Assembly: GCA_037349105.1 (NCBI GenBank)
Contig: JAYJMM010000092.1
Location: 1,703,501 to 1,767,500 of the forward strand
Direction of reading: 5' to 3'
DNA: 64,000 bases
Origin: Limnomonas spitsbergensis
Taxonomy: Eukaryota > Chlorophyta > Chlorophyceae > Chlamydomonadales
The position numbers and the translations under genes were made by a program. This document shows positions 30,901 to 33,897 of the stretch, piece after piece; the first letter of the stretch is position 1; every line of letters begins with the position of its first letter. The notes below the pieces were generated by a model, which did not search any database, was not told the DNA's origin, and saw only the letters and a list, made by a program, of their open reading frames with translations.

Positions 30901-31463
30901 GCATGGGCATGGGGCCGGGCATGGGCATGGGGCCAGGCATGGGCATGGGGCCGTGCATGGGTATGGGGCCAGGCATGGGCATGGGGCCGGGCATGGGCAT
31001 GGGGCCAGGCATGGGCATGGGGCCGGGCATGGGTATGGGGCCGGGCATGGGTATGGGTCGTGGTGGCAGTGCCCTGACGGCCTTGGGATCTGGTAGCATT
31101 GGCAATGGCAATGGCATGGCAGGTATCAGCAGTAGCATGGGCATGGGCATGGGGCCTTCAGTGGGCATGAGTGGCGGCATGGGACCCCCCATGTCCGGAG
31201 GGTCGTCAGCGGGGGCCGCAGCAGGGGATCCATTGGCGTCCTTGGCTGCGATGGCGTTGTCCGAGAAGGCGCCAGCTCTGAAGCCGCCTCCGCCCTCCAG
31301 CGGCGCAGCTGCCTTGTACAATGCAGGGCATGCCCAGGATCAGAGGCAGGGACAACAGCTGTGGGGACAGGGGCAGCAAGTTGGTGTGAGAGCGCATGCG
31401 ACCGGCGCGCAAGCAGGGTCGGGGCGACCGCCCCCCGCCGACGTGTTCGATTCTCTGATATGA
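6066..31463 (+). CDS. SCY1-like protein 2 (SCYL2-type pseudokinase), 21 exons
   Basis: Joined exons: 6066-6218, 7395-7482, 8749-8812, 9068-9137, 11160-11216, 11784-11987, 13283-13438, 14246-14354, 15667-15704, 18431-18515, 20598-20677, 21632-21697, 22516-22602, 23022-23075, 24603-24784, 25061-25147, 25526-25638, 27801-27892, 28624-28803, 29517-29897, 30426-31463. All introns are GT-AG and the sum is 3384 nt, in frame, 1127 aa. Residues 52-375 follow the SCYL2 kinase-like fold: VSVWILDKK, LKHPGVVKVIEALEE, MVTERVLGSL, a catalytic loop reading HCGLSP instead of HRDLKP, WRLSGFSF in place of DFG, and YTAPELV for APE. Loss of HRD and DFG marks a pseudokinase. Residues 376-660 are helical and HEAT-like (ALRFLDTVLQ, VLPTLLQ, LMPRVHALCMATTS). 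Residues 656-1127 are low-complexity Gln-, Ala-, Gly- and Met-rich. Family knowledge: SCYL2/CVAK104 binds clathrin and adaptors and acts in trans-Golgi and endosomal traffic. Exons 1, 9 and 14 are the weakest parts of the model. Confidence 0.85.
6361..6830. repeat. Degenerate GACCAT/CACC repeats in intron 1
   Basis: Loosely repeated units of about 14-20 bp built on GTGACCAT and CACCGCCCA. They are degenerate, and short frames across them are not coding. Confidence 0.6.
7074..7150 (+). repeat. Dispersed repeat family B, copy 1
   Basis: The segment from CCCAAGCTGCGCTG to TTGCGTTCC closely resembles 14941-15015 on the same strand and 52350-52432 on the opposite strand. The shared core is GCTGTTTCCTTAACTC followed by a GGCGTAGCTTTC-like stretch. 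It is probably a decayed short interspersed element. Confidence 0.6.
7395..7482 (+). CDS. SCYL2 exon 2
   Basis: Encodes DYKLTNLQPVATSGPGD then IWKIYSATSKKH. It matches the start of the SCYL2 kinase-like fold, where a DYEL segment, a Gly-rich stretch and a WK.Y.A motif are usual. Acceptor CCCCACAG, donor G|GTGGGT; it leaves one base (G) that joins with GT of exon 3 to make Gly. Confidence 0.85.
7483..7600 (+). repeat. Copies of the exon 2 donor edge
   Basis: The exon end plus donor (AAAGAAGCACGGTGGGTT) recurs at about 7526 and, more degenerate (CAAAGAGCCATGGTGGGC), at about 7577. The two copies are linked by a shared AAAATATG.AGTTAAA stretch. They are tandem duplications running outward from the splice donor. 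Confidence 0.8.
7612..8335. repeat. CCATG-type microsatellites in intron 2
   Basis: Two clusters, 7612-7790 and 8205-8335, are built from GCCATGTGCC and GCGCCATGCGCC type units. The intervening 400 bp and the following part to 8748 are non-repetitive apart from CCCTAAA heptads near 8590-8660. Confidence 0.7.
8749..8812 (+). CDS. SCYL2 exon 3
   Basis: Encodes FTRDVSVWILDKKALLEAGK. The VSVWILDKK stretch is a strong match to the SCYL strand that carries the remnant of the VAIK lysine. Acceptor GATCAG, donor GG|GTAAGA. Two leftover bases join G of exon 4. Confidence 0.92.
8821..8947 (+). repeat. Copy of exon 6 start plus intron, inside intron 3
   Basis: About 127 bp nearly identical to 11465-11588. 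Its first bases (CGGAGCACTTGCTAGGCTCT) resemble coding bases of exon 6 (CGGAGCGCGTGCTAGGCTCT), which lies 3 kb downstream. Right after it, 8943-8966 is a copy of the exon 3 donor edge (GAGGCCAGTAAGGGGTAAGA). Confidence 0.85.
9068..9137 (+). CDS. SCYL2 exon 4
   Basis: Encodes SAKPRSFDLLFEQQRKG then CTHMTR. It corresponds to the helix before the L(R/K)HPG motif of SCYL kinases. Acceptor GATCAG, donor CGG|GTAAGG; phase 0 into exon 5. Confidence 0.85.
9300..10425. repeat. Poly-G minisatellite in intron 4
   Basis: About 12 units of roughly 75-85 bp. Each has AACCCTTAACCCTAGC, TATTAGGGGCGGAGG, a G homopolymer of about 10-33 bases, then TATGCACATGACCAGGGT. The unit-length differences come mainly from the G run. 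The TATGCACATGACCAGGGT part resembles the exon 4 end plus donor (TGTACACACATGACACGGGT at 9120-9139). The G runs are strong candidates for quadruplexes. Confidence 0.9.
10426..10779. other. Intron 4, middle part
   Basis: CCCTAAA-type heptads mixed with further degenerate copies of the poly-G unit (GCACATGACCGC near 10606). No coding signal seen. Confidence 0.5.
10780..11159 (+). repeat. About 94-bp repeats copying the exon 5 acceptor
   Basis: Four upstream copies carry GTGTATGTTGT.(C/T)TGCA(G/C)CT.(A)AGCAGC before AAACC-rich sequence, at about 10785, 10879, 10970 and 11068. The real junction at 11150-11175 (CTGCAGCTGAAGCATCC) is the last member. The Leu-Lys codons of the exon start are recognisable in the copies. 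Confidence 0.85.
11160..11216 (+). CDS. SCYL2 exon 5
   Basis: 19 codons, LKHPGVVKVIEALEESPNQ. The L(R/K)HPG.V motif is diagnostic for SCYL family kinase-like domains. Acceptor CTGCAG, donor CAG|GTGGAC. Confidence 0.95.
11261..11380 (+). repeat. Dispersed repeat family A, copy 1
   Basis: The segment with CAGCTACACCCCGGCCTCTGG, GCCAGCCATGCTG and CACCAGTTACTGACTGGTCC has relatives at 53331-53450 (same strand) and 31609-31735 (opposite strand). Likely a short interspersed element; no open frame. Confidence 0.7.
11465..11700 (+). repeat. Exon 6 start copies in intron 5
   Basis: 11465-11588 repeats the 8821-8947 element. A second copy at about 11655-11700 (GGTTACGGAGCACATGCTAGG then CTCCCTGCACATTAT) is still closer to exon 6 coding sequence at 11791-11830. 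Confidence 0.85.
11784..11987 (+). CDS. SCYL2 exon 6
   Basis: 68 codons. It starts MVMVTERVLGSLRNIQTRF and contains SPLEVKLGLAALCETLMFIH then HCGLSPL. This covers the hinge, the SPLE.K.GL helix and the degenerate catalytic loop, where HCGLSP replaces HRDLKP. The catalytic Asp is missing, as is usual in the SCYL family. Acceptor CACCCAG, donor CTC|GTAAGG. Confidence 0.96.
12040..12175 (+). repeat. Copies of the exon 6 donor edge
   Basis: CCTGGCGCATTGCGGCCT(G/A)AGCCCACTAG recurs at about 12047 and 12134, each followed by (T)AAGGAAGCTT-like donor sequence and CCTAAATCC filler. These are tandem copies of the last 30 bases of exon 6 plus its splice donor, with a period near 87 bp. Confidence 0.92.
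12290..12566. repeat. Inverted repeat flanking a G-rich minisatellite
   Basis: Left arm about 12290-12365 and right arm about 12497-12566 are reverse complements over some 65 bp with few differences (CGCACCATTACCGAGCCCAC against GTGGGCTCGGTAATGGTGCG). Between them is a GGCAGAGGGGGC-type G-rich repeat. The outer ends resemble dispersed family B. It is a foldback element or a palindromic duplication. Confidence 0.85.
12567..13282. other. Intron 6, remaining part
   Basis: CCTAAACC-type filler; short CAACGCGCCAGGCCCG repeats near 12845-12885; and a duplicate of the exon 7 junction at 13150-13176 (CTTCAGATCATCATGGTCGC against CTCCAGGTCATCATGGTCGC at 13277-13296). Confidence 0.75.
13283..13438 (+). 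CDS. SCYL2 exon 7
   Basis: 52 codons beginning VIMVAADGGWRLSGFSFSV, then a Gly/Ser-rich linker and PFPPPWEELAK. WRLSGF stands where active kinases have DFG. Acceptor GCTCCAG, donor AAG|GTGGGA; phase 0 on both sides. Confidence 0.95.
13725..14230. repeat. 9-bp CTGCTGATC/CTGCTGACC repeat in intron 7
   Basis: A long run of CTG-CTG-(A)TC/ACC triplets, period 9 with variants (CTGATGATC, CTGTTGACC). It is open in several frames (Asp-Pro-Ala, Leu-Ile and Ser-Arg repeats), but it sits between the donor at 13439 and the acceptor at 14245 and is treated as intronic. Confidence 0.9.
14246..14354 (+). CDS. SCYL2 exon 8
   Basis: Starts PLLPYTAPELVSGW and ends PAADAFSLA. YTAPELV is the APE-motif region of SCYL2, and DAFSLA corresponds to the D.FSLG helix that follows. 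Acceptor TTTCGCAG, donor CAG|GTGGGA, leaving one base. Confidence 0.95.
14440..14640 (+). repeat. Copies of the exon 8 donor edge
   Basis: CCAGCTGCTGAAGCCTTCT then ATGGCTGGGAG at about 14488 copies the exon 8 end (CCAGCTGCTGATGCCTTCTC...GGCAGGTGGGAG), and the GGCGGGTCAGGG and GTGTGTGGGGGG intron context is copied with it. Confidence 0.8.
14941..15015 (+). repeat. Dispersed repeat family B, copy 2
   Basis: CCCAGGCTGCGCTGTTTTCT onward, closely related to 7074-7150. It lies in intron 8. Confidence 0.6.
15284..15500. repeat. About 55-bp repeat in intron 8
   Basis: Four imperfect units with CAGGCAGCTTCCAGCAGCTT, then (C/T)GGTAGGAATGTGTG and GAAGGGTTAA(A/G)G. Confidence 0.8.
15667..15704 (+). CDS. 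SCYL2 exon 9 (short)
   Basis: With the leftover base it encodes AFVSRDIGFVSLL. The reading joins FSLA of exon 8 to VRSSIHEYRS of exon 10 in frame, with roughly the length expected for this helix and loop. The motif is weak, so the exon is chosen for phase and splice sites (GGCCCAG and TTG|GTGAGT). Confidence 0.6.
15925..18105. repeat. 19-bp minisatellite, about 114 copies
   Basis: Unit CACTCACTATTCCCCAGTC with rare variants (CCCCTC, ATTACCC, CGCTATT). Since 19 is not a multiple of 3 and the unit has no stop in its phases, all three + frames are open for up to 737 codons, giving a 19-residue periodic peptide. It lies wholly in intron 9. Each unit has a pyrimidine stretch ending in CCAG, resembling a splice acceptor. 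Confidence 0.95.
18240..18418. repeat. 87-bp duplication before exon 10
   Basis: Two almost identical pyrimidine-rich copies (CTCATCTTCCCCACTCTTCC to TGTCCATCACTCTTCCCCAC) directly upstream of the exon 10 acceptor. Confidence 0.85.
18431..18515 (+). CDS. SCYL2 exon 10
   Basis: Encodes VRSSIHEYRSCLSQLETCNL then PSCPPQLA. It matches the segment with a Y(R/K)S motif ahead of the C-terminal kinase-lobe helices. Acceptor CTTCACAG, donor CCA|GTGAGT; one base (A) joins GC of exon 11 to make Ser. Confidence 0.9.
18565..18965. repeat. 14-bp minisatellite, about 28 copies
   Basis: Unit TACTGGTGGGCAAG with AAG/AAA/GAC variants, at the 5' end of intron 10. It merges without a gap into the 130-bp array at GGGCATGCTCACGC. 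Confidence 0.93.
18964..20597 (+). repeat. 130-bp array carrying 12 copies of the exon 11 acceptor and exon start
   Basis: Twelve full units precede exon 11, with acceptor-like sites every 130 bp from 19037 to 20467. Each has CACCCAT.ACAG, then GCATGCTGCAGCCCTTGC and the next 40-odd bases of exon 11 nearly unchanged, then CTCTTCTTCATTTTGCC and CCCGACCTCTCACACACCC. None carries the real donor. Period 130 is exact (20598 minus 19038 is 12 x 130). Confidence 0.97.
20598..20677 (+). CDS. SCYL2 exon 11
   Basis: Encodes MLQPLLAVSPSRRPQISSML then SSTYFQ. It is the end of the kinase-like fold, where SCYL proteins have L..P...RPS....S.(Y/F)F. Of 13 near-identical acceptor copies only this one leads to a donor (CAG|GTGGGG), so the exon boundary is set here. 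Phase fits exons 10 and 12. Confidence 0.95.
20848..21020 (+). repeat. 33-bp tandem repeat, five copies
   Basis: Unit GTAGAGCCTCACGAAAGTGT then GAAATAAGGTTT. A reverse-complement relative with three units lies at 59950-60060, 39 kb away. Confidence 0.9.
21021..21631. other. Intron 11, remaining part
   Basis: Short GTACGGTAC-type repeats around 21020-21110, an AT-rich stretch, then a long C-rich pyrimidine tract (21360-21630) leading to the exon 12 acceptor. Confidence 0.6.
21632..21697 (+). CDS. SCYL2 exon 12
   Basis: 22 codons, GDVLLRALRFLDTVLQREAV then QK. It is a strong match to the LRALRFLD..L.(R/E)....K helix that starts the HEAT-like region of SCYL2. Acceptor GTCCAG, donor AAG|GTGTGA. 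Confidence 0.96.
22095..22515 (+). repeat. Copies of the exon 13 acceptor and exon start
   Basis: Three copies of TGCCCCCAGGTGG.TTT(T/A)CTCCAC begin at 22181, 22273 and 22369, separated by GGATCCACC and AGATCCAGATCTAGAT filler. The third copy continues into about 40 bases of exon 13 (CAGCCTGCACCAGTTTGGGA). The real junction is 22516. Confidence 0.93.
22516..22602 (+). CDS. SCYL2 exon 13
   Basis: 29 codons, VDFLHSLHRFWSQMDDRLLR then LRVLPTLLQ. It matches the SEFLK.L...W..FD.RVL..KVLP.LL segment of the family. Acceptor CCCCCAG, donor CAG|GTGGGG. Confidence 0.96.
22754..22925 (+). repeat. 21-bp minisatellite in intron 13
   Basis: Eight units of GCAGTACAGGGTGGACATGTT with flanking degenerate units. 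Three frames stay open and give short periodic peptides; not coding. Confidence 0.95.
23022..23075 (+). CDS. SCYL2 exon 14 (tentative)
   Basis: 18 codons, RKELLLALYRCIDLYIGA, between acceptor CTTCCAG and donor GCT|GTGTAA. It was chosen because phase 0 is kept on both sides and SCYL2 proteins have about 18-20 residues between the VLP.LL helix and the following acidic segment. The residues themselves match weakly, and the donor is poor. If it is not an exon, exon 13 can join exon 15 directly in frame. Confidence 0.35.
23076..23601. other. Intron 14, AT-rich part
   Basis: Non-repetitive AT-rich sequence between the exon 14 candidate and the 12-bp array. No coding family recognised. Confidence 0.4.
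23602..24385. repeat. 12-bp minisatellite, about 65 copies
   Basis: Unit ATTAAATACTGC with ACTACA and ACTGTA variants. It is strikingly AT-rich compared with the exons, and open in several frames because 12 is a multiple of 3. It lies in intron 14. Confidence 0.96.
24603..24784 (+). CDS. SCYL2 exon 15
   Basis: Starts EMRDGSEDLQAAGLPVLIPL and ends DELAAIVPR. Helical, HEAT-like; it corresponds to the family segment with a LP.LIP.L motif. Acceptor GTGCAG, donor CG|GTGAGG, with the two leftover bases completed by G of exon 16. Confidence 0.92.
24840..25060 (+). repeat. Copy of exon 16 start and CTG tracts in intron 15
   Basis: GGCTGCAGGCGGGTGTTCTG then CCGCTGCTCACCCGGGCGCTG at about 24845-24890 copies exon 16 (GGCTGTAGGCGGGTGTCTAG then CCGTTGCTCACCCGGGCGCTG). 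CTG triplet runs follow at 24887-24945. Confidence 0.85.
25061..25147 (+). CDS. SCYL2 exon 16
   Basis: Encodes EAVGGCLVPLLTRALDAVTA then PKLQEEALR. It fits the LP.L.RA.D.....(I/L)QEE.LR segment of SCYL2. The acceptor is the TAG at 25058-25060; two other AG sites just downstream (25075 and 25084) give the wrong phase. Donor CAG|GTAAAA. Confidence 0.9.
25148..25446 (+). repeat. 70-bp repeats copying the exon 16 donor edge
   Basis: Four units of GGGTGTGGGGGGTCGTTGCT, TTGGTTAAAGTGTGGGTGTG and GGACCTGGAACGTGTAACTC. Each ends in CCAGGCATTCAGG or, in the last, CCAGGAGGAGGCACTCGGGT, which is the exon 16 end (CCAGGAGGAGGCACTCAGGT). Confidence 0.94.
25526..25638 (+). CDS. SCYL2 exon 17
   Basis: With the bases from exon 16 it encodes RRLTALSSSSTSSVLDASAL, then RSTLMPRVHALCMATTSA. 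LMPRVHALCMATTSA is a clear match to the (L)PRVH.LA..TT.A motif of the HEAT-like region. Acceptor TTTAACAG, donor CAG|GTACGG. Confidence 0.96.
25620..26115 (+). repeat. Copies of the exon 17 donor edge with GTAGCTGAA repeats
   Basis: The exon end plus donor (GTGCATGGCCACAACTTCCG then CAGGTACGG) recurs at about 25728, 25950 and 26053. The last copy keeps an intact donor (CTTCTGCAGGTAAGAG). The copies are linked by GTGTAGCTGAA repeats. Confidence 0.93.
26116..26529. other. Intron 17, middle part
   Basis: A diverged direct duplication: 26346-26420 and 26456-26530 share GTGC(CG)..TTGACGGGC(A/T)CA, CATGCATCAAATG(T/A)GATG and a following AACTTCACA-like end. Confidence 0.6.
26530..27800 (+). repeat. 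About ten degenerate copies of the exon 18 acceptor edge
   Basis: (T)CAGGCGTCCGTGCGCA recurs with CCCTAAACC filler near 26532, 26600, 26699, 26818, 26995, 27069, 27275, 27352 and 27410, and finally at the real junction 27796-27815. The spacer ACACACTCCCCTTCCCTCTC is shared. Confidence 0.92.
27801..27892 (+). CDS. SCYL2 exon 18
   Basis: Encodes GVRAHCLLAMAASAPRQDRA then EADKMMATLIQ. It matches the AVRVNALLCLG.....LD.......L segment. Acceptor CTATCAG, donor CAG|GTGTGT. Confidence 0.95.
27893..28623. other. Intron 18
   Basis: Mostly non-repetitive, with a short GTAGCTGAA-type cluster at 28240-28330 and GATCC/AGATC-rich sequence before exon 19. No further exon seen. Confidence 0.5.
28624..28803 (+). 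CDS. SCYL2 exon 19
   Basis: 60 codons. It starts VTSVDRTAATIMCAVQVSEA and contains LLPLICPLLTATSLNVKQFG. It matches the C...DRS..T.M......I....G...... LP.L.PLL....LN..QF segment, the last conserved block of the family. Acceptor ATTTCAG, donor CAG|GTGTGA. Confidence 0.97.
28796..29120 (+). repeat. About 30-bp repeats copying the exon 19 donor edge
   Basis: About ten degenerate units of GTGCAGTACAGGTGTGAA with GATGGTGAA linkers, copying the last exon bases plus donor (GGCAGTACAGGTGTGAGCCC). Confidence 0.92.
29517..29897 (+). CDS. SCYL2 exon 20
   Basis: 127 codons. It begins LMLDRIKQKASAERAAIAAS, followed by Ala- and Gln-rich low-complexity sequence ending in five Gln. The basic opening helix follows the conserved HEAT-like region in the family; the rest is disordered. 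Acceptor ACGCAG, donor CAG|GTAGCG. The last codons form a CAG repeat next to the donor. Confidence 0.85.
29898..30425. other. Intron 20, telomere-like heptads
   Basis: Rich in CCCTAAACCC and AACCCTTAACC motifs separated by short unique bits. No tandem array and no coding signal. Confidence 0.6.
30426..31463 (+). CDS. SCYL2 exon 21 (last)
   Basis: 345 codons plus TGA at 31461-31463. Low complexity: Ala/Ser-rich start, poly-Gly (30608-30675), four or five SMAG repeats (about 30765-30830), then a GMGMGPGMGMGP block (about 30901-31060), ending in DVFDSLI. It is open from the acceptor CTCGTAG. Disordered C-terminal tails with a short hydrophobic/acidic end are usual in SCYL2, but the Met-Gly block is lineage-specific. 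Confidence 0.88.
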   Translation, partial: AQAPTTTAVTAMTAAAAQRHATSSSSWMSNAPNSSGTGSACLPGSAASNSGHSNAPASVVPSGRAGAGGGGGGGGGARGGGGGMFEGLSLSGPVTVGPTGSSSSMGMDGGAGSMAGSMAGSMAGSMAGSMAGGMRGGSSNVGMGSTMGMSNGAVGGSGSMGMGPGMGMGPGMGMGPCMGMGPGMGMGPGMGMGPGMGMGPGMGMGPGMGMGRGGSALTALGSGSIGNGNGMAGISSSMGMGMGPSVGMSGGMGPPMSGGSSAGAAAGDPLASLAAMALSEKAPALKPPPPSSGAAALYNAGHAQDQRQGQQLWGQGQQVGVRAHATGAQAGSGRPPPADVFDSLI

Positions 31464-31538
31464 TCATATGAGCGTGTCGAAATAAGCCTCTGGTTGAGGA
31501 GTAGGCTTAAGGCTTAGTTCGGCAGACTGCCTTCAGAG

Positions 31539-31543
31539 TGTAA
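31539..31543 (+). promoter_or_regulatory. Candidate polyadenylation signal (TGTAA) of SCYL2
   Basis: TGTAA lies 76 bases after the SCYL2 stop. Green algae commonly use this pentamer as poly(A) signal. It is short enough to occur by chance. Confidence 0.3.
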
Positions 31544-31608
31544 GGTATATGGTATTTCCTTTTCGGCTACGAGTCCAACTTCGATAGGCCGCCCCGCGGC
31601 CGCCGAAG

Positions 31609-31735
31609 GCCTGATTTGGAGCAAACCAGGACTAGACAACAACTGGTGGCTAGAGCAGCTTAGCTGGTCACAAATAGGGCCTCTGGCAAGCGGCCGGAGT
31701 GTAGCTGACTTGTAGCTGAGTCACGAAAAAGAAAA
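31609..31735 (-). repeat. Dispersed repeat family A, inverted copy
   Basis: Read on the - strand it shows CAGCTACACTCCGGCC, TTGCCAGAGGCCC and GCCACCAGTTGTTG, in the same order as 11261-11380 and 53331-53450. Confidence 0.55.
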
Positions 31736-31759
31736 CACAGGGTGTATGATCCGGCTGTA

Positions 31760-31990
31760 AGAACCTAGAAGTGTAGGGTAGGGCCACGTTTGTCTCAAAG
31801 TCAGGTTGGTAGTGCAGCAGTTTTCTGGATCAAATTTTGGTAGGGCCGCGTTTGTCCTTTAGTCAGCTTGGTAGTGCCACGGTGGTCTCAAATTGAATGT
31901 GGTTGTGCCACGGTTGCCTCGAATTTCGTTTGGTAGTGACTTGGAATTTAGTTTGGTTGTGCCACTGTTATTTCGAATTCATGTTGGTAT
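31760..31990. repeat. Degenerate about 40-bp repeats in the SCYL2 3' flank
   Basis: Units around GGTAGGGCC(A/G)CGTTTGTC and TTGGTAGTGCCACGGT. Five to six diverged copies. Confidence 0.7.
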
Positions 31991-32059
31991 GCGGAGGTGA
32001 AAGTGTCCCTGGGATTACCGAAGGCGTCCCGAGTGTATACTCATGTATGAGAAAATGTA

Positions 32060-32225
32060 CTTCAGGCTGCCTTTTCCTTTCGGAGGGGGTATTTCTTTAT
32101 CCTTTGTGTTTTTCTCCTTCTTTTCCTCTTGCCTTAGGTTTCTTTTCTTCCAACGGGACATTCAGGCGCCCGCGCGGCCGAGCCTTTTTCAGCAGGGCCC
32201 AGAGGTGTAATGTCATTGGTATGAG
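32060..32225 (+). mobile_element. Relic of a LINE 3' tail
   Basis: The stretch with GCTGCCTTTTCCTTTCGG, CTTTTCTTCCAACGGGACA and GAGCCTTTTTCAGCAGGGCC resembles 62130-62280, the 3' end of the LINE at the right of the window, including the left hairpin arm and TGTAATGTCATTG loop. The right hairpin arm is absent or eroded here. Confidence 0.7.
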
Positions 32226-33089
32226 AAAATCAAATTGAGATTTGGAAAAGCCAGTGGCCAGTAGGCTCCGTTTGGCCTTGCCAAAAGAAATCGCCGGCAT
32301 ATTCAAAAAGCCTGTGGGGGTTACCTGATTATTTATCTGGGGTTGAATCTAAATGTGCTTGTCCCAAATGCATGCCTTCAAGCTGTTATAATGCGTAGGA
32401 TGTTGCCTTCCATGCCTGTTCAGCTAGTTCCACATGCATCTTGAGTTCTTGCGCATTTGAGAAGAGATGATCAATCCCCGGAGACGCGCGATTGTCAAAG
32501 TTTTCGGGTAGGTCTGCTCAAAAAGGCTCATTAGCGTGGTCGCCTATTGAAAGGGTTGTGGGGAAAGAACGAAACAAACACAAGGGGCAGGAAAAAAATG
32601 AGGGAACTGTAAAAAAGCGATCGGAGAAACCAACATAATTGTGCATGAAGGAAGCGTTTTGAAAGAATACGTAACTCAAGCATGTCCTCCGGCAGTGCCC
32701 CTTCATCTGAGATACGCGAGCAAGTGGCTATCCGCACAGCTGCAGCATCAGGTGATCCAAGCGATATGATTGGAAAGTTCACGAGGATCCGACGAGGATC
32801 CAAGGCACAGCTAAATGTCTGCCGGGATCCCATCAGTAATACACTAATACCATCGCTGACATAGATGAAGATCATGCAGTTGGTAGGCTGCATGTCTTGA
32901 TGATGTTCATAATGAAGCTCTTTCTTACAATTTGCTGATGTTCACAGAATGAAGATGTTTGAATTTTTGAAACTGGAAATGTGTTTAAAATCCTCCATTT
33001 TGTTCCCCTCCGAAGATTTTGCACATGCATAATACTGTTCTAGGTGCATCACGTTTTCTTTGGAATCAAGTCCCCTCCTTCGTCAGCTT

Positions 33090-33142
33090 TGAGCATCAGT
33101 CAATGACGTTTAACCTCTGGGCCTTGCTCATAAAAGCGTCAG
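33090..33142 (+). repeat. Fragment resembling the LINE hairpin right arm
   Basis: CAATGACGTTTAACCTCTGG then GCCTTGCTCATAAAAGC resembles 62278-62305 (TCATTGACCTCTGGGCCCTG then CTCGAAAGGC). Short and diverged. Confidence 0.4.
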
Positions 33143-33782
33143 TAACTCAGTATGGGTCTAAATGGAGGGAGAAATTTCGGCAGCGGTTCCCCCAGGTGAA
33201 GAACTTGGCAGAAACTATCGCCCTCGTGAAGACCATGGGGATTTTGTGTGTATGGTCGTATAGGAGAAGAAATGAAATATGGAATGGCCCTACACTCAAG
33301 CCTGAGCCAGAGTACTTGTATCGATATCGGTATTGCTTTGCTAACTCTCAACTACACGACTCACGAACAGGCTCTCGAGTGGTGGTCTTTGCAGGAAAAG
33401 AAGGCAATGACTTCCATCAGGAAGGTATGCGAGAAAACGTATGGACTTGAATTTCTGAAATCATCACACCCATGGGTGGGGGGGAGTTTCGACTTTCGAG
33501 CAGGGTTTTCCAGCGAGGAATTTTAGTAATCCTCTCGCGCAAAGAACACTCTTTCATCAGTAGTATCCTGGTAATATGGATGCTTGGATTGCATTTGGCG
33601 ATGCCAGAGCACTGTCCACATGTCCATGCCGCATGCGCATGGGAGTGTCGGTACACACTCACTGATCGACATAACCGAAGCAACCGCCTGTCTCATGTCG
33701 AAGCCCCCTCGAATTATATCTGACTCATCACCGCGACGTCACGAGCGAGGCATATCGGACATTGTATAAGAGCTCCTTTGAT

Positions 33783-33897
33783 ATGGCATCGCGTGTTGGT
33801 CAGCTCCTCGAAAAAATCGACCTAGATGCGGAGCTGCAGGATGATTTCGATGACGACCCAGAGAATGCTGCCCAGCCGCAAAGAGTAGTCACCAAAA
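33783..33897 (+). CDS. USP-like gene exon A (start)
   Basis: Encodes MASRVGQLLEKIDLDAELQD, an acidic FDDDPENA stretch and QPQRVVTK. The ATG at 33783 is the only one in frame near the start. Donor AAA|A|GTGAGC; the leftover A joins AG of exon B to make Lys. Confidence 0.72.

Larger units (their letters stand above)
31464..33782. other. Intergenic region between the two genes
   Basis: Contains an inverted copy of repeat family A (31609-31735), degenerate 40-bp repeats (31760-31990), a LINE-tail-like relic (32060-32225), and non-repetitive sequence to the USP gene start. Open frames at 32682-32864 and 33019-33450 have no family match. TATAAG at 33765-33770 is only 13 bases before the ATG, so it is not a convincing TATA box. 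Confidence 0.5.

Noticed and set aside
33019..33450. 143-codon frame upstream of the USP-like gene
   Set aside because: Part of it overlaps a LINE-tail-like fragment and no family is recognisable; kept only as a possibility in the intergenic note.
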